DNA from: Diphasiastrum complanatum
Taxonomy: Eukaryota; Streptophyta; Lycopodiopsida; Lycopodiales; Lycopodiaceae
Assembly: GCA_029204225.1 (NCBI GenBank)
Contig: MU834914.1
Coordinates: 1 to 43,219 of the forward strand
Length of the DNA stretch: 43,219 nt
Reading direction: 5' to 3'
Shown here piece after piece: positions 9,984 through 20,833 of this stretch. Every line of letters starts with the position of its first letter. Within the stretch, counting starts at the first letter, position 1. A program made the position numbers and the translations under genes. The notes beneath the pieces were generated by a model. That model did not search any database and was not told the origin of the DNA. It saw only the letters and a list, made by a program, of their open reading frames with translations.

Positions 9984-10800
9984 AGATGCAAGGATGCATG
10001 TGACGTTTTCTAATGAAGTATGCAACGTGATTGATGCCAACACCAGCACTCTCATTTCTCAAGGCATAAGAAAAGAGAACCTATATCATCTGAAGGTACC
10101 CCTACTTGATGATCAGGTGCATCAGGCTCATGACGACTCGCCAGACACTCTGTGGCACAGAAGACTCTGGCACATGAACTCAATGGCACTCTACCAGGCA
10201 AGTCATCATGGAGCAATAACAGGGGTCAGCATCTTGAATGCAACCAATTCGACCACCTGTGATCCATGTTTGACAGGCAAGCTGTCACGCACACCATTCG
10301 TCAAAGACTCCTACAGAACCAAAGATTCTGGAGCTGGTGCACTCTGACATCTATGGTCCATTCAATGTGATCCCAGTAGGAGGTTCAAAATATTATATAA
10401 TCTTCATTGATGATTATAGCAAGTTTGCCAGAGTGTATTTTATTCAGAATAAATCTAAAGCACTCAATGAATTCATAGAATATGTGAATTGGACTGAGAG
10501 ATGCACAAGCAGCAAGGTGAAGTAGATCAGAATAGATCGAGCTGACGAATATATCTCGAATCGCTTCACTGACTTCTGCAATGATCGTGGCATCATTCAC
10601 AGAAGAACTGCAGCCTACACAGCACAGCACAATGGTGTTGCTGAATGAAAGAACAGGACCCTAACGGAAACAACCAGATGCATGATGGCCTATTCAAAAG
10701 CTCCAGGGGCACTATGGGCTAAAGCAGTATCTATAGCCGCATACATCTAGAATAGGACATGTAAATGGTGTTCCTCACACGACACCACATGAGCTATGGT
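9984..10800 (+). pseudogene. Copia A GAG-pre-integrase and integrase
   Basis: The first frame (9949-10347) has the linker VCNVIDANTSTL, Y-H-L-K, then the zinc domain (W-H-R-R-L-W-H-M-N and C-D-P-C). A frameshift near 10325 leads to the integrase core: L-V-H-S-D-I-Y-G-P-F with the first aspartate (codon 10346-10348), F-I-D-D-Y-S-K-F, then I-R-I-D-R-A-D-E-Y with the second. The third residue is in Q-H-N-G-V-A-E (codon 10643-10645), immediately followed by TGA where family members have R or K. All three catalytic acids are present, but a TAG near 10524 and the TGA at 10646 truncate it. The integrase C-terminus continues damaged to about 11190. Confidence 0.9.
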
Positions 10801-11334
10801 GGCGTAGAAAACCCAACCTGTCTCACGTCAGAATATTTGGCTGTGCAGCATATGCACATATTCCTGATAAGCTTCGCAAGAAGCTTGATGAGAAAGCCAA
10901 GCAAGGATTTCTGGTAGGTTATGACAATAATTCGTCATACTACAGAATCTACATGCCAGACACGAACACTGTGAAAACAATGAGGGATGTCAAATTCGAC
11001 AAGAGCAGGACAATGGCCAACGAAGACACTGTTAGCTATGAAGTTATGGAAAGACAATACTATGACCTGCCGCCAACGTCAGAGCGAGTAGAGGACGAAC
11101 ACAAAAACGAAGATTTTCGAGTCTCTCCCATTCGAGCGACGAATCAGACGAAGAAAGATTCGAGAGGCAACCTGCCGCCGCAGTTCCTGTAAACCAAGAT
11201 GGTTCCGGACCGAGCAAAGCAGACAAGGGCAAAGACATAGCTGTTCCCAGAGGATCTCCCAACAGGTCAACAAGACCATGAAGAGCGCCAACAAGATTTG
11301 TGCCTGGCAGCTCAACTTCCACATCAGAAGAATT

Positions 11335-12335
11335 CTTTTGTTCAGTGGCGAACCACAGACATTCAAGGAGGTGATTGAAGGTCCAGAAAAGGACAAATGG
11401 ATCCAAGCCATGAACGAAGAGATGGAGTCTATGAGGAAGAACCAGGTATGGACATTGGAGCCATTACCTCGTAAGCGCAAGACTGTCAAATGCAAATGAG
11501 TTTTCAAACTCAAATATGGACCAGATGGGAGTGTGATGAAATACAAGGCAAGACTGGTAGCGAAGGATTTCTTTCAGAGATACGGTATTGACTACTCTGA
11601 AACCTTCTCTCTTGTCGTCAAACATTCATCCCTACGTCTGTTATTTGCATATGCAGCAGCTTATGTCCTCAAGATCCACATTGTGGATGAGAAGACAGCC
11701 TTCTTACATGGTGAATTAGACAAAGAGGTCTACATGGATCAACCCCCAGGATTTGTCTCGAATTCACTTCCTAACTATGTATGCAGAATGCATAGAAGCA
11801 TCTACGGTCTGAAGCAATCAGCTCGACAATGGTACAAGAAGAAGGATCAGGCCCTGAAATCATTGGGATTCAAGCCTCTGTTGGCTGACTCCAATGTGTA
11901 TGTCAGAGTTACAGATGGGAAGATCATCATAGTGGCTGTATATGTGGACGACACTCTGATACATTGCAGGAGTGAGCAGCTAATTGTTGAAGTAAAGATA
12001 GACATCTCGAAGCATTTCGTGATAGTGGATCTGGGAGAAGCCAGGTGTTACCTAGGCTTACAAATTGAAAGGGACTATGAGGGAGGCACCAATCCAGATA
12101 CACCCAGAAGATCTTAGAGGACTTTGAGATGCTGAACTGCAAAGGAGCGAACACTCCAATGCTCGCAGGGACGGTGCTAATAAATGACGACTGTCCAAGG
12201 ACTGAGGAAGAAAGAGAACAGATGCAACTCACACCCTATAGGAAGCTGATAGGATCACTGATGTACCTTGCAGACAGGACACGCCCTAATATTGTCTATG
12301 TAGTATTCAGGATGAGCCAATTCTGCACGAATCCG
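11335..12335 (+). pseudogene. Copia A reverse transcriptase
   Basis: It begins GEPQTFKEVIEGPEKDKWI (11347 on), passes a TGA at 11498-11500 (where W is expected in KWVFK), and continues YKARLVAKDF, V-D-E-K-T-A-F-L-H-G-E with the first catalytic aspartate, MDQPPGF and I-Y-G-L-K-Q-S. The active-site box Y-V-D-D lies at 11941-11952. A second part at 12129-12330 carries CKGANTPM and L-I-G-S-L-M-Y-L. A frameshift lies near 12085. About 60 residues between RT end and RNase H are missing after MSQFCTNPS. Confidence 0.92.
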
Positions 12336-12790
12336 TCGATGCTAGCTGGGCATCTCTCAGGGACAACTGTAAAAGCGTCTCAGGAGGATGCACCATCACA
12401 TTAGGAGTAGCAGTTCTCTGGGTCAGCAAGAAGCAGACCATTGTAGCCCAGTTGTCCTGCAAAGAGTATGTAGCAGCAGCGAAGATGGCCAATGAAATAA
12501 TTTGGCTAAGGCAGTTCCTGGACGAATTGGGTGAAACAAGGAACGAGCCATTGGTCTTGAGATGGACAACACCTTTGCGATACACCTGACGAAAGATCCT
12601 GTGTTCCACTCAAGAACGAAGCACATTGTGATCAAGTATCACTTGATCAAGGATCTGATTGAAAGGAAGATGATGTAGACCACCTTCATAGGATCGAAAG
12701 ATATGGTTGCGGACATCTTCACTAAAGCTCTGGACAAAGGTCTCTGTGAGAGGCAAAGGAGCAGTCTCGGGATCATAAAGCTACCATGCT
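12335..12790 (+). pseudogene. Copia A RNase H domain and pol end
   Basis: The frame reads VDASWASLRDNCKSVSGGC, V-S-K-K-Q, C-K-E-Y-V-A-A-A, EIIWLRQFL, then (shifted) M-D-N-T-F-A-I-H-L, RTKHIVIKYHLI and ADIFTKALDK, the standard copia RNase H order. It contains a TAG near 12676 and a frameshift near 12540. The start of the domain (the Y-S/T-D-A-D-W box) was lost with the deletion at the RT end. It is followed by the purine-rich GAGAGAGAG tract (12793-12801) that serves as polypurine tract next to the 3' LTR. Confidence 0.88.
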
Positions 12791-12802
12791 TTGAGAGAGA
12801 GC

Positions 12803-13861
12803 TGAAGAAACAGAGTGTTTCTGATTACAAGGCCTTGCTAGTTTTTAGTCCTTCACTTGACGAAGGTGTTCGCAAACTCGCACATCTGGAGACATAAAAC
12901 ACGAAGAGTTGCGCGAACACGAAAGTCAACGGAGATGAAGACGAACGGTTCGCGAACACAAATGGTTTGCGAACACGAACGGTTCGCGAACACGAAGGAT
13001 CCACGAATGAGATTCCTTTGCAGTCCAACAAGAGAGAAAGGCAAACGAGGTAAGCGAAATCAACGGTGGAAACGAAACTCGTTCTGTCCTCGCACTCCAA
13101 GGAGTACCACCAGAGATCACGCAAGTACCCAAAAGTACAGAGATCTGACCTGATGGCATGACGTCAGCAAATACTTTCTAGGTCGTGGCTAATCTGCCAC
13201 TCTTTTAATTCCCTGATTAGTTGTAGATGTATAATCACTCTAATCTTAGGTTTACATTGAGAGACCGTACTTATTGGATAATACTTGACACATATCAAAA
13301 CAAGATACACAATGTGTAACAAAGTGAAGAGACACTGAAGAAGTCTGATGCTAGTAAGCAATCAAGACGAACACAGACAGAAGCTCTGTCTGCGTGCGAG
13401 AAGATAATTCTATCTAGAATCAGAAGATCCAATTGTCCACTAGTGAAGCGAGACTACTACTCGTGAGAGAATCGTGCTTCTCTCACGCCAACGCACTGTG
13501 TGGATTCGCATGCAGTGCCCTGAAGAAATAAGAGAAAATCAATATAGATTATTTTTTCTGGTTGTGTCTGATCTTGGATGTCTAATGCTTATGCTGTTTA
13601 TTTTTCATATGTTTGAGTTTTCTTGTTCCCTTTGAATTCCGCACCTTGGTTGAAATGAAGTCGAATGCTGTTTTAATTTTATGAACGTAGATCAGTAGTA
13701 ACTGACTACTCTCTGGAGGATTGTAGGAGTGTTTCAGTTGGCAGTACCTAGCGAACGCATATGAACTCCATCCGAATCTCGAAAGAGAGTCGCGAATGTT
13801 TCGTGAATTTTCTTCTCACGATTCTCATCAGTCGTCTCGGAGCAACGCACGATTCTCAACA
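12803..13861 (+). repeat. Copia A 3' LTR, complete
   Basis: 1059 bp from TGAAGAAAC to CTCAACA, followed by the CAGTG duplication. It contains three head-to-tail 17-bp units (12943-12959, 12960-12976, 12977-12993) built on AACGGTT and the palindrome GTTCGCGAAC, a TGACGTCA palindrome (13159-13166) inside an 85-bp block absent from the other LTR, and the conserved hairpin at 13462-13487. Confidence 0.92.
12943..12993 (+). repeat. Three tandem 17-bp motifs in LTR U3
   Basis: Units GAACGGTTCGCGAACAC, AAATGGTTTGCGAACAC and GAACGGTTCGCGAACAC are directly adjacent. Each carries AACGGTT (a core known for plant Myb proteins), and two carry the palindrome TTCGCGAA. Tandem short motifs in U3 commonly act as retrotransposon enhancers; that role here is inference. 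Confidence 0.75.
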
Positions 13862-13866
13862 CAGTG
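13862..13866 (+). repeat. Target-site duplication of copia A, right copy (CAGTG)
   Basis: Matches 9267-9271 exactly. Confidence 0.88.
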
Positions 13867-13876
13867 GATATCGCCA

Positions 13877-16800
13877 TGTTGGCCAATTTTTTATCATAAA
13901 AAATCGGACTTGAATTATGACAAATTTTAAAATTTTCATGATAAAATCAAGCTACTATGGTCGATTATTGTTTGTACATTATTGTATGTACTATATTTAC
14001 AGTTTGGGGCATCTGGCCTGCCCAATAATGGCCAAGGTAGAATTTTTAAATTTTTGTAAATATTTTTTCAGTAATTTAGAAGCATGTAAACAACGCTTTT
14101 AATGTACTTATGACATACAGTTAATAAAAACCACAGTGCGTTTTGATCCCACCTGCCGACTAGGGAAATCTTAGTCATGGGGCATAGCATCAACAATAGC
14201 ACCACTATCGAGAAGTTTAAATACATCGAAAACGGGAATAAAATTGGCAATATGAGTAGAACCATCAACAAGGTGTTTCAGGCAGGTTATTTTCTACCAA
14301 AATCGATCACCGACACAGTACACACATAGGAAATTTGGACAGTGACCGTCAAAAATTTCATCTCCATCAATAACACTGAGATTCAAGGTTCTACCTAGAC
14401 ATCAAGCAAAACCCCAGTTCTCAAAACCCAAAATACTGAGTTTTATTGGGTTGAAAATATATGCTCAATAATTATGAGAAAAAGGTCTAATTTGAAGAGG
14501 AACTGATCTATCTAATAAATTTATGAAAATGTTGAGGAGTTATTAGGTTTGTCAAAAATGGTTACCACCCTTCACAAGCCTATGAAGTGTGTTGAAAATG
14601 AAAAGACACAGGGAACTTCAGAGGGAACATGATGACGTCACACATATTCCATAGAACAAGACCCATGAAAATAAAACAGACAGGGAATGAGAACGTCATT
14701 AAGCACTAGGGATAATAAAGACAGATGTTGTTGGAGAAGATACTCCTAAAAGAATCCCATGAAGACAGATTCCTAGGTCAAAAGTGCCCTTATTCTCTTT
14801 TGGATACTCCACGTGTAAAATAAAGGTGACAAATATTCCGACAATAAATTGCTCCTAACAAACTTCGAACATATGTGGGGAAAGGTTCCTGACAAATGAA
14901 GAAAAAAGTTAGCATTTCACTTTCAGAAAGGAGTTGACTTCAAACAAATAAGGGTTCAAGTCTTAAAAATAAACTTGAAGGGTAGAAGCTATTGAAAATT
15001 TCAAGAGGAAAGTCTGACCAAAAGAATTCTTTCAGATAAAGTTCGATAGAGAAAACTTCGCTCATTTGAATCTTACAATGCAATTCTTCAGTTTGAGTGT
15101 CAAAGCGCTACCTGGAAAGTTGTATGAAGTTTTCATGATGAAAGTTGCTCGCAAACCCACCTTTATTCTTCTGAATACTCGGAACACATTGGGCAACTTC
15201 GGAAATGAAATTCAAAACCTAGAATCATCAAGAAAAAGTGAAACTCAAAAAGGGAGGTTTTGAAGAAAAGGCGAAAATATCCTTCACGTGTAAAAAAATA
15301 TAAGGAGGAGGGGAACTTCTATGAAAAGGGGCCAGAAGAGTGAGTTTTGGAGAGTGAGTTTTGAAGAATAAAAGAGAAGACGTGAGAGGACAATGAAGAG
15401 TGAAAATCCTGTGAGTCTAGTGATGTTGTTATAGGAGATACAAAGAGAGAGAGTTGCATCTCGAAATGTTGTCCTTCTAAGTGTGAGTAAAAGGAGGACA
15501 TGATACTGTTTGGGAGCTCGTTGCTGAAACTGATGAAGGAGTGAATTGCTACTGTCAAGAGTATGAGAGTCGGGTAAAGGAGAGTTGCTACTGAATCAGA
15601 GATGGAGTGACAACTGTCCAAGAAGCATCTTGTGTGTGCAGGCAATCTGAGTAGCTCGTGTTCCATTAGAATCAGGAATTGGAGCCTTGTCTGGGTCTGA
15701 GCTAGCAGTTACCATGTGCTTGAAACCATCATGAGTCCGTTGGAGGTGTGGGCTTTCCGGCTTCTATGTGTTAATAGAGAGGGAGTGAGGCTATAGTTAT
15801 CAATTATCAATTGATCAAGAGGCCATCATGACCAGTGAGCCTTAGTTGTCTTTCCAGCTCAGGTTATAGTTATCAATTATCAATTGATCAAGAGGCCTTC
15901 ATGATCAGTGAGCCTTAGTTGTCTTTCCAGCTCAGGTTATGAAGATCTTTCCAATACCGCAAGTACTTGCTACCAGCACATTTCTGAAGAAGCAAATAAA
16001 GTCAAAAAGCAGAAACTAATATTGCAGATTCATGCATGAAGAGTCTATCGCTACCTCCCATGGTCTCAATCGGTGTTATGACCACCCAGATTGAGCAAGC
16101 AATTGGAAAAAGTCAATATCTACCTTGAAGCAGAAACTCCTACCTGGAGATTGTCTGAAGCACTTGCCAATAGCAGCTAATGGAGAGTAGATAAAACTAT
16201 CAATAAGCCACATGAACAATCTTTTGAATGATCTGAGCACTACCTGAGCAGTTTTACCTCGAGTGAACCAGTGTGCACGAGCATTGCCTCCTCAGAAGTG
16301 AGCATTGCTGATGATACATGAGTTTGAGCGATGGCTTCTGAGAGCAATGTGGAATCATAACTCTTAGCTATTGAGAGAGAAGGAATATCGCTTTCTAGAA
16401 CTGAGTAATCTTGTATTGATCACGTTTTCAAGCTTTTCTTACATCGCTTTTTTGAGCGCTACCCGGTTTCCAACGCAGTTCCATCAAAAGGAGGCACTAT
16501 CATCTGAGTACAGGTCAAGTATGGAACTCACTTTGCATGAACGATATCTACTGAGCGCGGGTTAAAGAGATGAAATAAGATGCAAACTCTGAGTACTGAT
16601 TGAGCAAGCCATCCTTGAGCTAGCTAAGCTCTTGCTGCTACTGAGCCATCGCAACTTCAACAATTATGGGAGATGAGCAATGATCAGCGCTCTATGAGAG
16701 GTTGTGGAGAGATCATAGTTGTCTGAGTACACAGGCTATATTCTTGAGAGCAGCCAAGGAGCAGAGATCTTGATGGGATTTTAGTATCCTTTCACAACCC

Positions 16801-17090
16801 TCCGCGTGTATAATGTGTGAATGTATATGTTATCTGAGTGTGAGCAAAGGAAAAGCACTTCTCCATGCCTACTTCTGATCAAGAGCGAAATTCTGGTGTC
16901 TACTAGCAACGGATCTAAGCACTGTCATCTTAACATGGATAGTTATTGTCTTGAGAACTGGAGAATTGAAGTATTTACGGTCGGAGAACACGTACCTGTG
17001 AACCATTATCCATACTATTGACTGATAGCAGTTCTGCAACCACACCCGTGACTGAGATTTCTGCGGTTAAGCATTTGGTGATTCAACATT
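13877..17090 (+). repeat. Putative very long LTR of a gypsy-like element
   Basis: Begins TGTTGGCCAATTTTTT, matching the putative LTR start TGTTAGCCGATTTTTT at 2557, with scattered similarity beyond (GCCCAATAATGG near 14019; TTTTGATCC near 14143). It has a TATA-like AATATAAGGAGGAGG at about 15297 and a possible end GATTCAACA near 17090. It contains no credible genes over 3.2 kb, as expected of the long LTRs of Tat/Ogre-like elements. A primer-binding site after the end was not recognised, so the right boundary is weak. It includes a 73-bp tandem duplication. Confidence 0.4.
15792..15937. repeat. Perfectly adjacent 73-bp tandem duplication
   Basis: Two copies (15792-15864, 15865-15937) begin TATAGTTATCAATTATC and end CAGCTCAGGT. 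They differ at about two positions (CCATCATGACC versus CTTCATGATC), so the duplication is younger than its surroundings. Each copy also contains the small direct repeat TATCAATTATCAATTGATC. Confidence 0.95.
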
Positions 17091-17631
17091 CTGATGGTAC
17101 GTATTTTGCTCCTATGCATCCTAGAATTCAATTATGTGAATGAAATCTAATTGTCAATATGTATAATCACTTTATTTTTCTTGGTACGACTACTCATGTG
17201 CATCTATGATTATTTGTGTATTTTAAAAAAGACTCTTAGTTATTTATCATTCTATATTTATTAACATGAGTTGAGTAGGCTAAAATTAGAGAGAAAAGAG
17301 AAAATAAAAGAGAAAAGAGATAAAAAAGAAAAAGTGTGCTAGGTGTACAAATTTTCGGTTTCAAGTTAATTTTGCTTTCATCTAGAAAAATCAAACCCAA
17401 TCATGAGTATTGCGATGTATATTCTGATGGGTATTGTTGTTGTACAAATGATAATTAATGTCAGTTATGTTTAAAGCTTTGTCGTTGTAAATATGACTTC
17501 ATTAACGTTGCATAAGCCAACTCTCTTGAGATATAGAGAGAAGGTCATCTATATGATTATACAGATTGGAATATCCCCTATAGCTTGGAATCAACCCCAT
17601 ATATTTTTCACATAGGGTACTTGATGATACT
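17091..17631. other. AT-rich spacer, no gene seen
   Basis: It contains an A/G-rich run (17281-17335, GAGAAAAGAGAAAATAAAAG type) that resembles the run at 1978-2032. No coding motif is seen. Confidence 0.4.
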
Positions 17632-19243
17632 TGTTGGAATATACAAGTAACATCTTGTCCTTTTTGTTTTTGTATTTTCTTTATTATTCAATCACACCCT
17701 CGTTCAAAAATATGAGTGAAGTGATTGATTTCATCCTATACATAGGTCTCGAATGATCTTAGACATTGTACACACTGTAAATGTATGAAGTAATCAAAAA
17801 TAGCTTGAAAACCTTTTGATTGCATGTTCGTTAACAATCATTCACCTATTATGATGAAACAACTTCTAAAGGGTGAAAATTTGCTGGAAATGGAAAAAAC
17901 ATTTTACTCAAGACTAAGCTTGCCATAATATCTTTTGAGTAAATGATGTTCGATGAACATAACATGCAATAAAAGGGACGCAATAAATATCATAACACAA
18001 ACCAAAGCAGAAATATTGTGTGTGATGAACGGGACCCTTATTCAATAAGGAGATTGTCTATGAGATGTTTAGACCAAATTTATCACTTGGTTGAAATCTT
18101 TCCTATGCACAATCACCGTACTTGAGTATTACACTACTTATTGGGCGAAAAATTGCTTACATTCAACGTATTGTGTTAATCTTTGGTGCTGAACGTCTAG
18201 GGGAGATCCTTAGATCTCGTGAACCGTTTATTTTACCTATCCTCAACTACGAACAAACAAGAGATGTAACTATTTTAGTACTCTTCTGAACCATTACTTA
18301 CCATGTCTAAGGTTCAGTTAGTACTTGGTTCCAAGGACGGTTTTATATTCTACCGACCTCATAGAATGACGGGAAGTCATTCTCCCACTCTACCACATTG
18401 AGAAGAACTTTGAGGACTCAATAGTCGATCTCCTTGCAATCATACTTCTGAGAGCTTGGAAAACTCTCATTGATTGGGGAGTACGGGGTGATTAGGACGA
18501 CCCGCAAGGTTGGAAGCGGTAATAGACCCTAGTCACTCGCGTAAGGGCAGTGTGGGCCCTTTCACTCGCTGGGGCTTTTTGGCGAGACCAATCTCCTGTC
18601 GGAAAAATCCCTAATAGAGAACGAACAGAGAGGGTGATCACGGACATACAAGTTTTGAGTGACTGAATGTCGAATGAAAAAAGTTGTTCACTAGTAAGTG
18701 AGATGAGCTGAGTCCATCACACCTCTAAGATCATACATACAAGAGACATAGATAGAAGTATTTGCTAGTAAGCACTACTTATCAAATGTATTCGTAAGAG
18801 ACAACGTTTTCTCTTACGATAAGGTGCTGTGCGGTATGCCAAACAGCGCTCTAGGAATCATTGTAATTAAACAAATATTTTTCTTATCTCTTGTCTATGA
18901 CACATAATCCTTGAATGCATTATGTCTATCAAATGTTCCTCTAAAATTAGCTGTTATTTGTTTTATTTGTTTTTCCGCACAAAGGCTCATCATAGCTAAA
19001 TTAGCAGTAAATCAGGAATATTTGACTACATCTTAGAAGAGAAAAGATCTTAATTAGCAATAGTAGCTACAGTTAAGAGTTCGACTCTATCTAGGTATAT
19101 CAGGAATCTATTAAAAGTAGGACATTCCAAATAGGGAGATCACAACAAGAACATTGCTCACTGATAAAATATAGATATCTTATCAGAATGTGTTTCTCTC
19201 ATTACAAAGTCTCTACTCTTTAAGTGAGATCAAGATTCCAACA
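17632..19243 (+). repeat. Copia LTR B (5' LTR of a truncated element)
   Basis: Runs from TGTTGGAAT (17632) to ATTCCAACA (19243); the nine terminal bases are perfect inverted repeats, typical of a copia LTR. A primer-binding site follows immediately. The last 630 bp are clearly homologous, in inverse orientation, to 27626-28262 (LTR C). It contains a conserved hairpin at 18793-18818. The internal region breaks off after about 200 bp, so only this LTR and the start of the leader survive. Confidence 0.75.
18793..18818 (+). promoter_or_regulatory. Conserved LTR hairpin, LTR B version
   Basis: CGTAAGAGA pairs with TCTCTTACG (9 bp, 8-base loop). Against copia A, one G-C pair is replaced by A-T on both sides. 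Against LTR C, a second pair is changed on both sides. Confidence 0.7.
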
Positions 19244-19244
19244 G

Positions 19245-19440
19245 TGGTATTAGAGCTCTTTAATCTGACATGTCAGAGCCCGTAAGGTTTCTGAGACCAG
19301 ATAAATGACAGCTGAGAAACCTGAAACATTGTAAGACTACAATGGCATCCATAAGTAGTATTCAGTCAAAAATCTGCACAATTTTGCCAAATAAACAAAT
19401 ATGATGAAAAATATCAAACTAGTCAATTTCTCACATTAAT
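19245..19440 (+). mobile_element. Primer-binding site and leader of the LTR B element
   Basis: TGGTATTAGAGC at 19245-19256 differs by one base from the plant copia primer-binding site TGGTATCAGAGC, complementary to initiator tRNA-Met. A short possible gag start follows (MTAEKPETL at 19307) but stops at once. By about 19440 the sequence has become the 3' flank of the GH105 gene, shared with the flank of gene 2. Confidence 0.65.
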
Positions 19441-19444
19441 CGAT

Positions 19445-19591
19445 AATTTTTTCCTCCTGTATGTCCTTGCTTGTGCAGTAGGCTAAAGTCAAAATTCCTG
19501 ACCTCAAAATACATGAAAGCTAGAAGTCCTAAGCAACAACCCAACAATTATTGGAGGACAATTTCATTCTATTTTCAAGCATTGAACATCT
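19445..19591 (-). other. 3' flank shared by the two GH105 genes
   Basis: From the stop codon down to about 19445 the sequence matches 38338-38463 (TATGTCCTTGCTT, AGAAGTCCTAA, GGACAA, TTCAT, TTTTCAA/TTTTAAA, GAACATC). It marks the end of the duplicated segment and probably includes the 3' untranslated region. Confidence 0.75.
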
Positions 19592-20833
19592 TCATGTCCA
19601 CAACTCGAGGCTCGCCAACAAAAATGGGCCAATACCTTTAGGATCGTTTGTCACCACTTTCGCACTAATGTAGCTCTCATAAGTTCCATAATTGTAAGGA
19701 TTACCCCCGAGCCCTATTGAAGCAACCGTGTGGGTGAGATTAACACCTCGATTAGGCCCTAATTGGATAAATTGTGCCTTGATTCCCTCATAGCCTGTTT
19801 TGGCAACAAGGAGATAGTGTGGTGACAAGTATCCCTTGCGTACACTCTTGGCAAGGGCATACACAAACATACAAGACACAGAAGATTCGAGATAATTCCC
19901 TAGTTGCCCACCTTGGTCAAGAACTTGCCACCACACAGCCGAGTTGGGGTCCTGGACCTTTGCAACTGCCAAAGCAAGGCGTTGCAAGATCTGCACAAGG
20001 TCATCTCGTTTGGGGTGGTCGAAAGGGAAGAAGTCCAAGGAATCCACAAGGGCCATGGCATACCAGCCCATGGCACGACCCCAGAAGACAGAGGATGTGC
20101 CTGTTATGGGATTCGCCCAGGCCTGAAGCTTCGACTCATCCCATCCATGGTAGAGCAGCCCTGTGTTGTTGTCACGGGCGTTCTCCTCCATCCAGATGAA
20201 CTGCATCGCGATGTCGTTGAGCTCGTCGTACGTCTCGTTGAATAAGAGAGCGTATTCGGCACGGAAAGGCTCGGCCATGAAAAGGCCATCCAGCCACATC
20301 TGCCAGGGACAGACGAACTTGTGCCAATATCCTCCCTGACGTGTCCTAGGTTGGCTTGTCATCTGCTCGCGCAGCAGCGTTGCAGCGATGCGATACTTCT
20401 CAATTTGCGTGTACTTGTACAGGAAAAGCACATTCACACCTGGGCGGATGGAGTCCAGTCTATAGTCCTGCAGCCTGTAGGTGGGGATGGATCCATTGTC
20501 GGTAAGAAAGTCATCCGTTCGATTCTGCAGAAAATGGAAGTACTTGACGTCGCTAGTGGCAACCCACATCCTCTGGATCCCATACAGCAGAACGCCGCGC
20601 TCGTAGTTCCAGCTGTTGCCTGGTCCAGATGAGTTCCACAGCGCCAGCGCCGTGTCTGCCATCCTCACCCACAACGGGGCCGGTTGCCTCCCAGCTCTAC
20701 CGCTGCTCCCGAGCAGTGGGCTGTGGGTTTGATCCTGAGCCCTGACCGCTACAACCAGCTGCTGCGATGGCATCCATGTCAGCTGGCAAAAGTGCACGAA
20801 CAAGAAGAAATAAAATTTTAGAGCAAGCTTCAT
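19592..20833 (-). CDS. GH105 unsaturated rhamnogalacturonyl hydrolase-like, secreted (copy 1)
   Basis: An intact intronless 413-codon gene. The family (GH88/GH105, YteR/RhiN-like) removes the unsaturated uronic acid left at the non-reducing end of rhamnogalacturonan-I oligosaccharides after lyase cleavage. The frame extends 10 codons further up to a GTG, but MKLALKFYFFLFVHFC at 20833 is the first ATG and begins a signal peptide, so I start there. The (alpha/alpha)6-barrel motifs are NYERGVLLYGIQRMW, L-D-S-I-R (D127), W-L-D-G-L-F-M (D182, aligning with the catalytic aspartate of YteR), W-D-E-S, the family signature W-G-R-A-M-G-W-Y (251-258), and L-E-S-S-V-S-C-M-F. Six N-glycosylation sequons agree with secretion. 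Length fits the family plus signal peptide. GC content is visibly higher than in the surroundings. It pairs with the copy at 38464-39708. Confidence 0.93.
   Translation of the reverse strand: MKLALKFYFFLFVHFCQLTWMPSQQLVVAVRAQDQTHSPLLGSSGRAGRQPAPLWVRMADTALALWNSSGPGNSWNYERGVLLYGIQRMWVATSDVKYFHFLQNRTDDFLTDNGSIPTYRLQDYRLDSIRPGVNVLFLYKYTQIEKYRIAATLLREQMTSQPRTRQGGYWHKFVCPWQMWLDGLFMAEPFRAEYALLFNETYDELNDIAMQFIWMEENARDNNTGLLYHGWDESKLQAWANPITGTSSVFWGRAMGWYAMALVDSLDFFPFDHPKRDDLVQILQRLALAVAKVQDPNSAVWWQVLDQGGQLGNYLESSVSCMFVYALAKSVRKGYLSPHYLLVAKTGYEGIKAQFIQLGPNRGVNLTHTVASIGLGGNPYNYGTYESYISAKVVTNDPKGIGPFLLASLELWT

Larger units (their letters stand above)
9272..13861 (+). mobile_element. Copia A: Ty1/copia retrotransposon with both LTRs, internally deleted
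   Basis: The two LTRs start with the same TGAAGAAACAGAGTG (9272 and 12803), the right LTR ends CTCAACA (13861), and CAGTG flanks both sides. Inside, pol is read on the + strand in the copia order: pre-integrase zinc domain, integrase, RT, RNase H. The end of the 5' LTR, the primer-binding site, gag and most of the protease are missing. The sequence jumps from LTR position 9981 (equivalent to 13617) straight into pol. With the many stops, the element is non-autonomous. By eye LTR divergence is several percent and highest in the first 150 bp, so the insertion is not recent. Confidence 0.93.

Noticed and set aside
17078-17110. Primer-binding site after the putative long LTR at 13877-17090
   Set aside because: The sequence after GATTCAACA does not match a tRNA complement I can recognise, so only a weak LTR call is made.
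19819-20245. Open frames on the + strand inside GH105 copy 1 (also 38694-39120 in copy 2)
   Set aside because: They are antisense shadows of a GC-richer, conserved coding region; their sequence has no motif, and their conservation follows from the GH105 frame.
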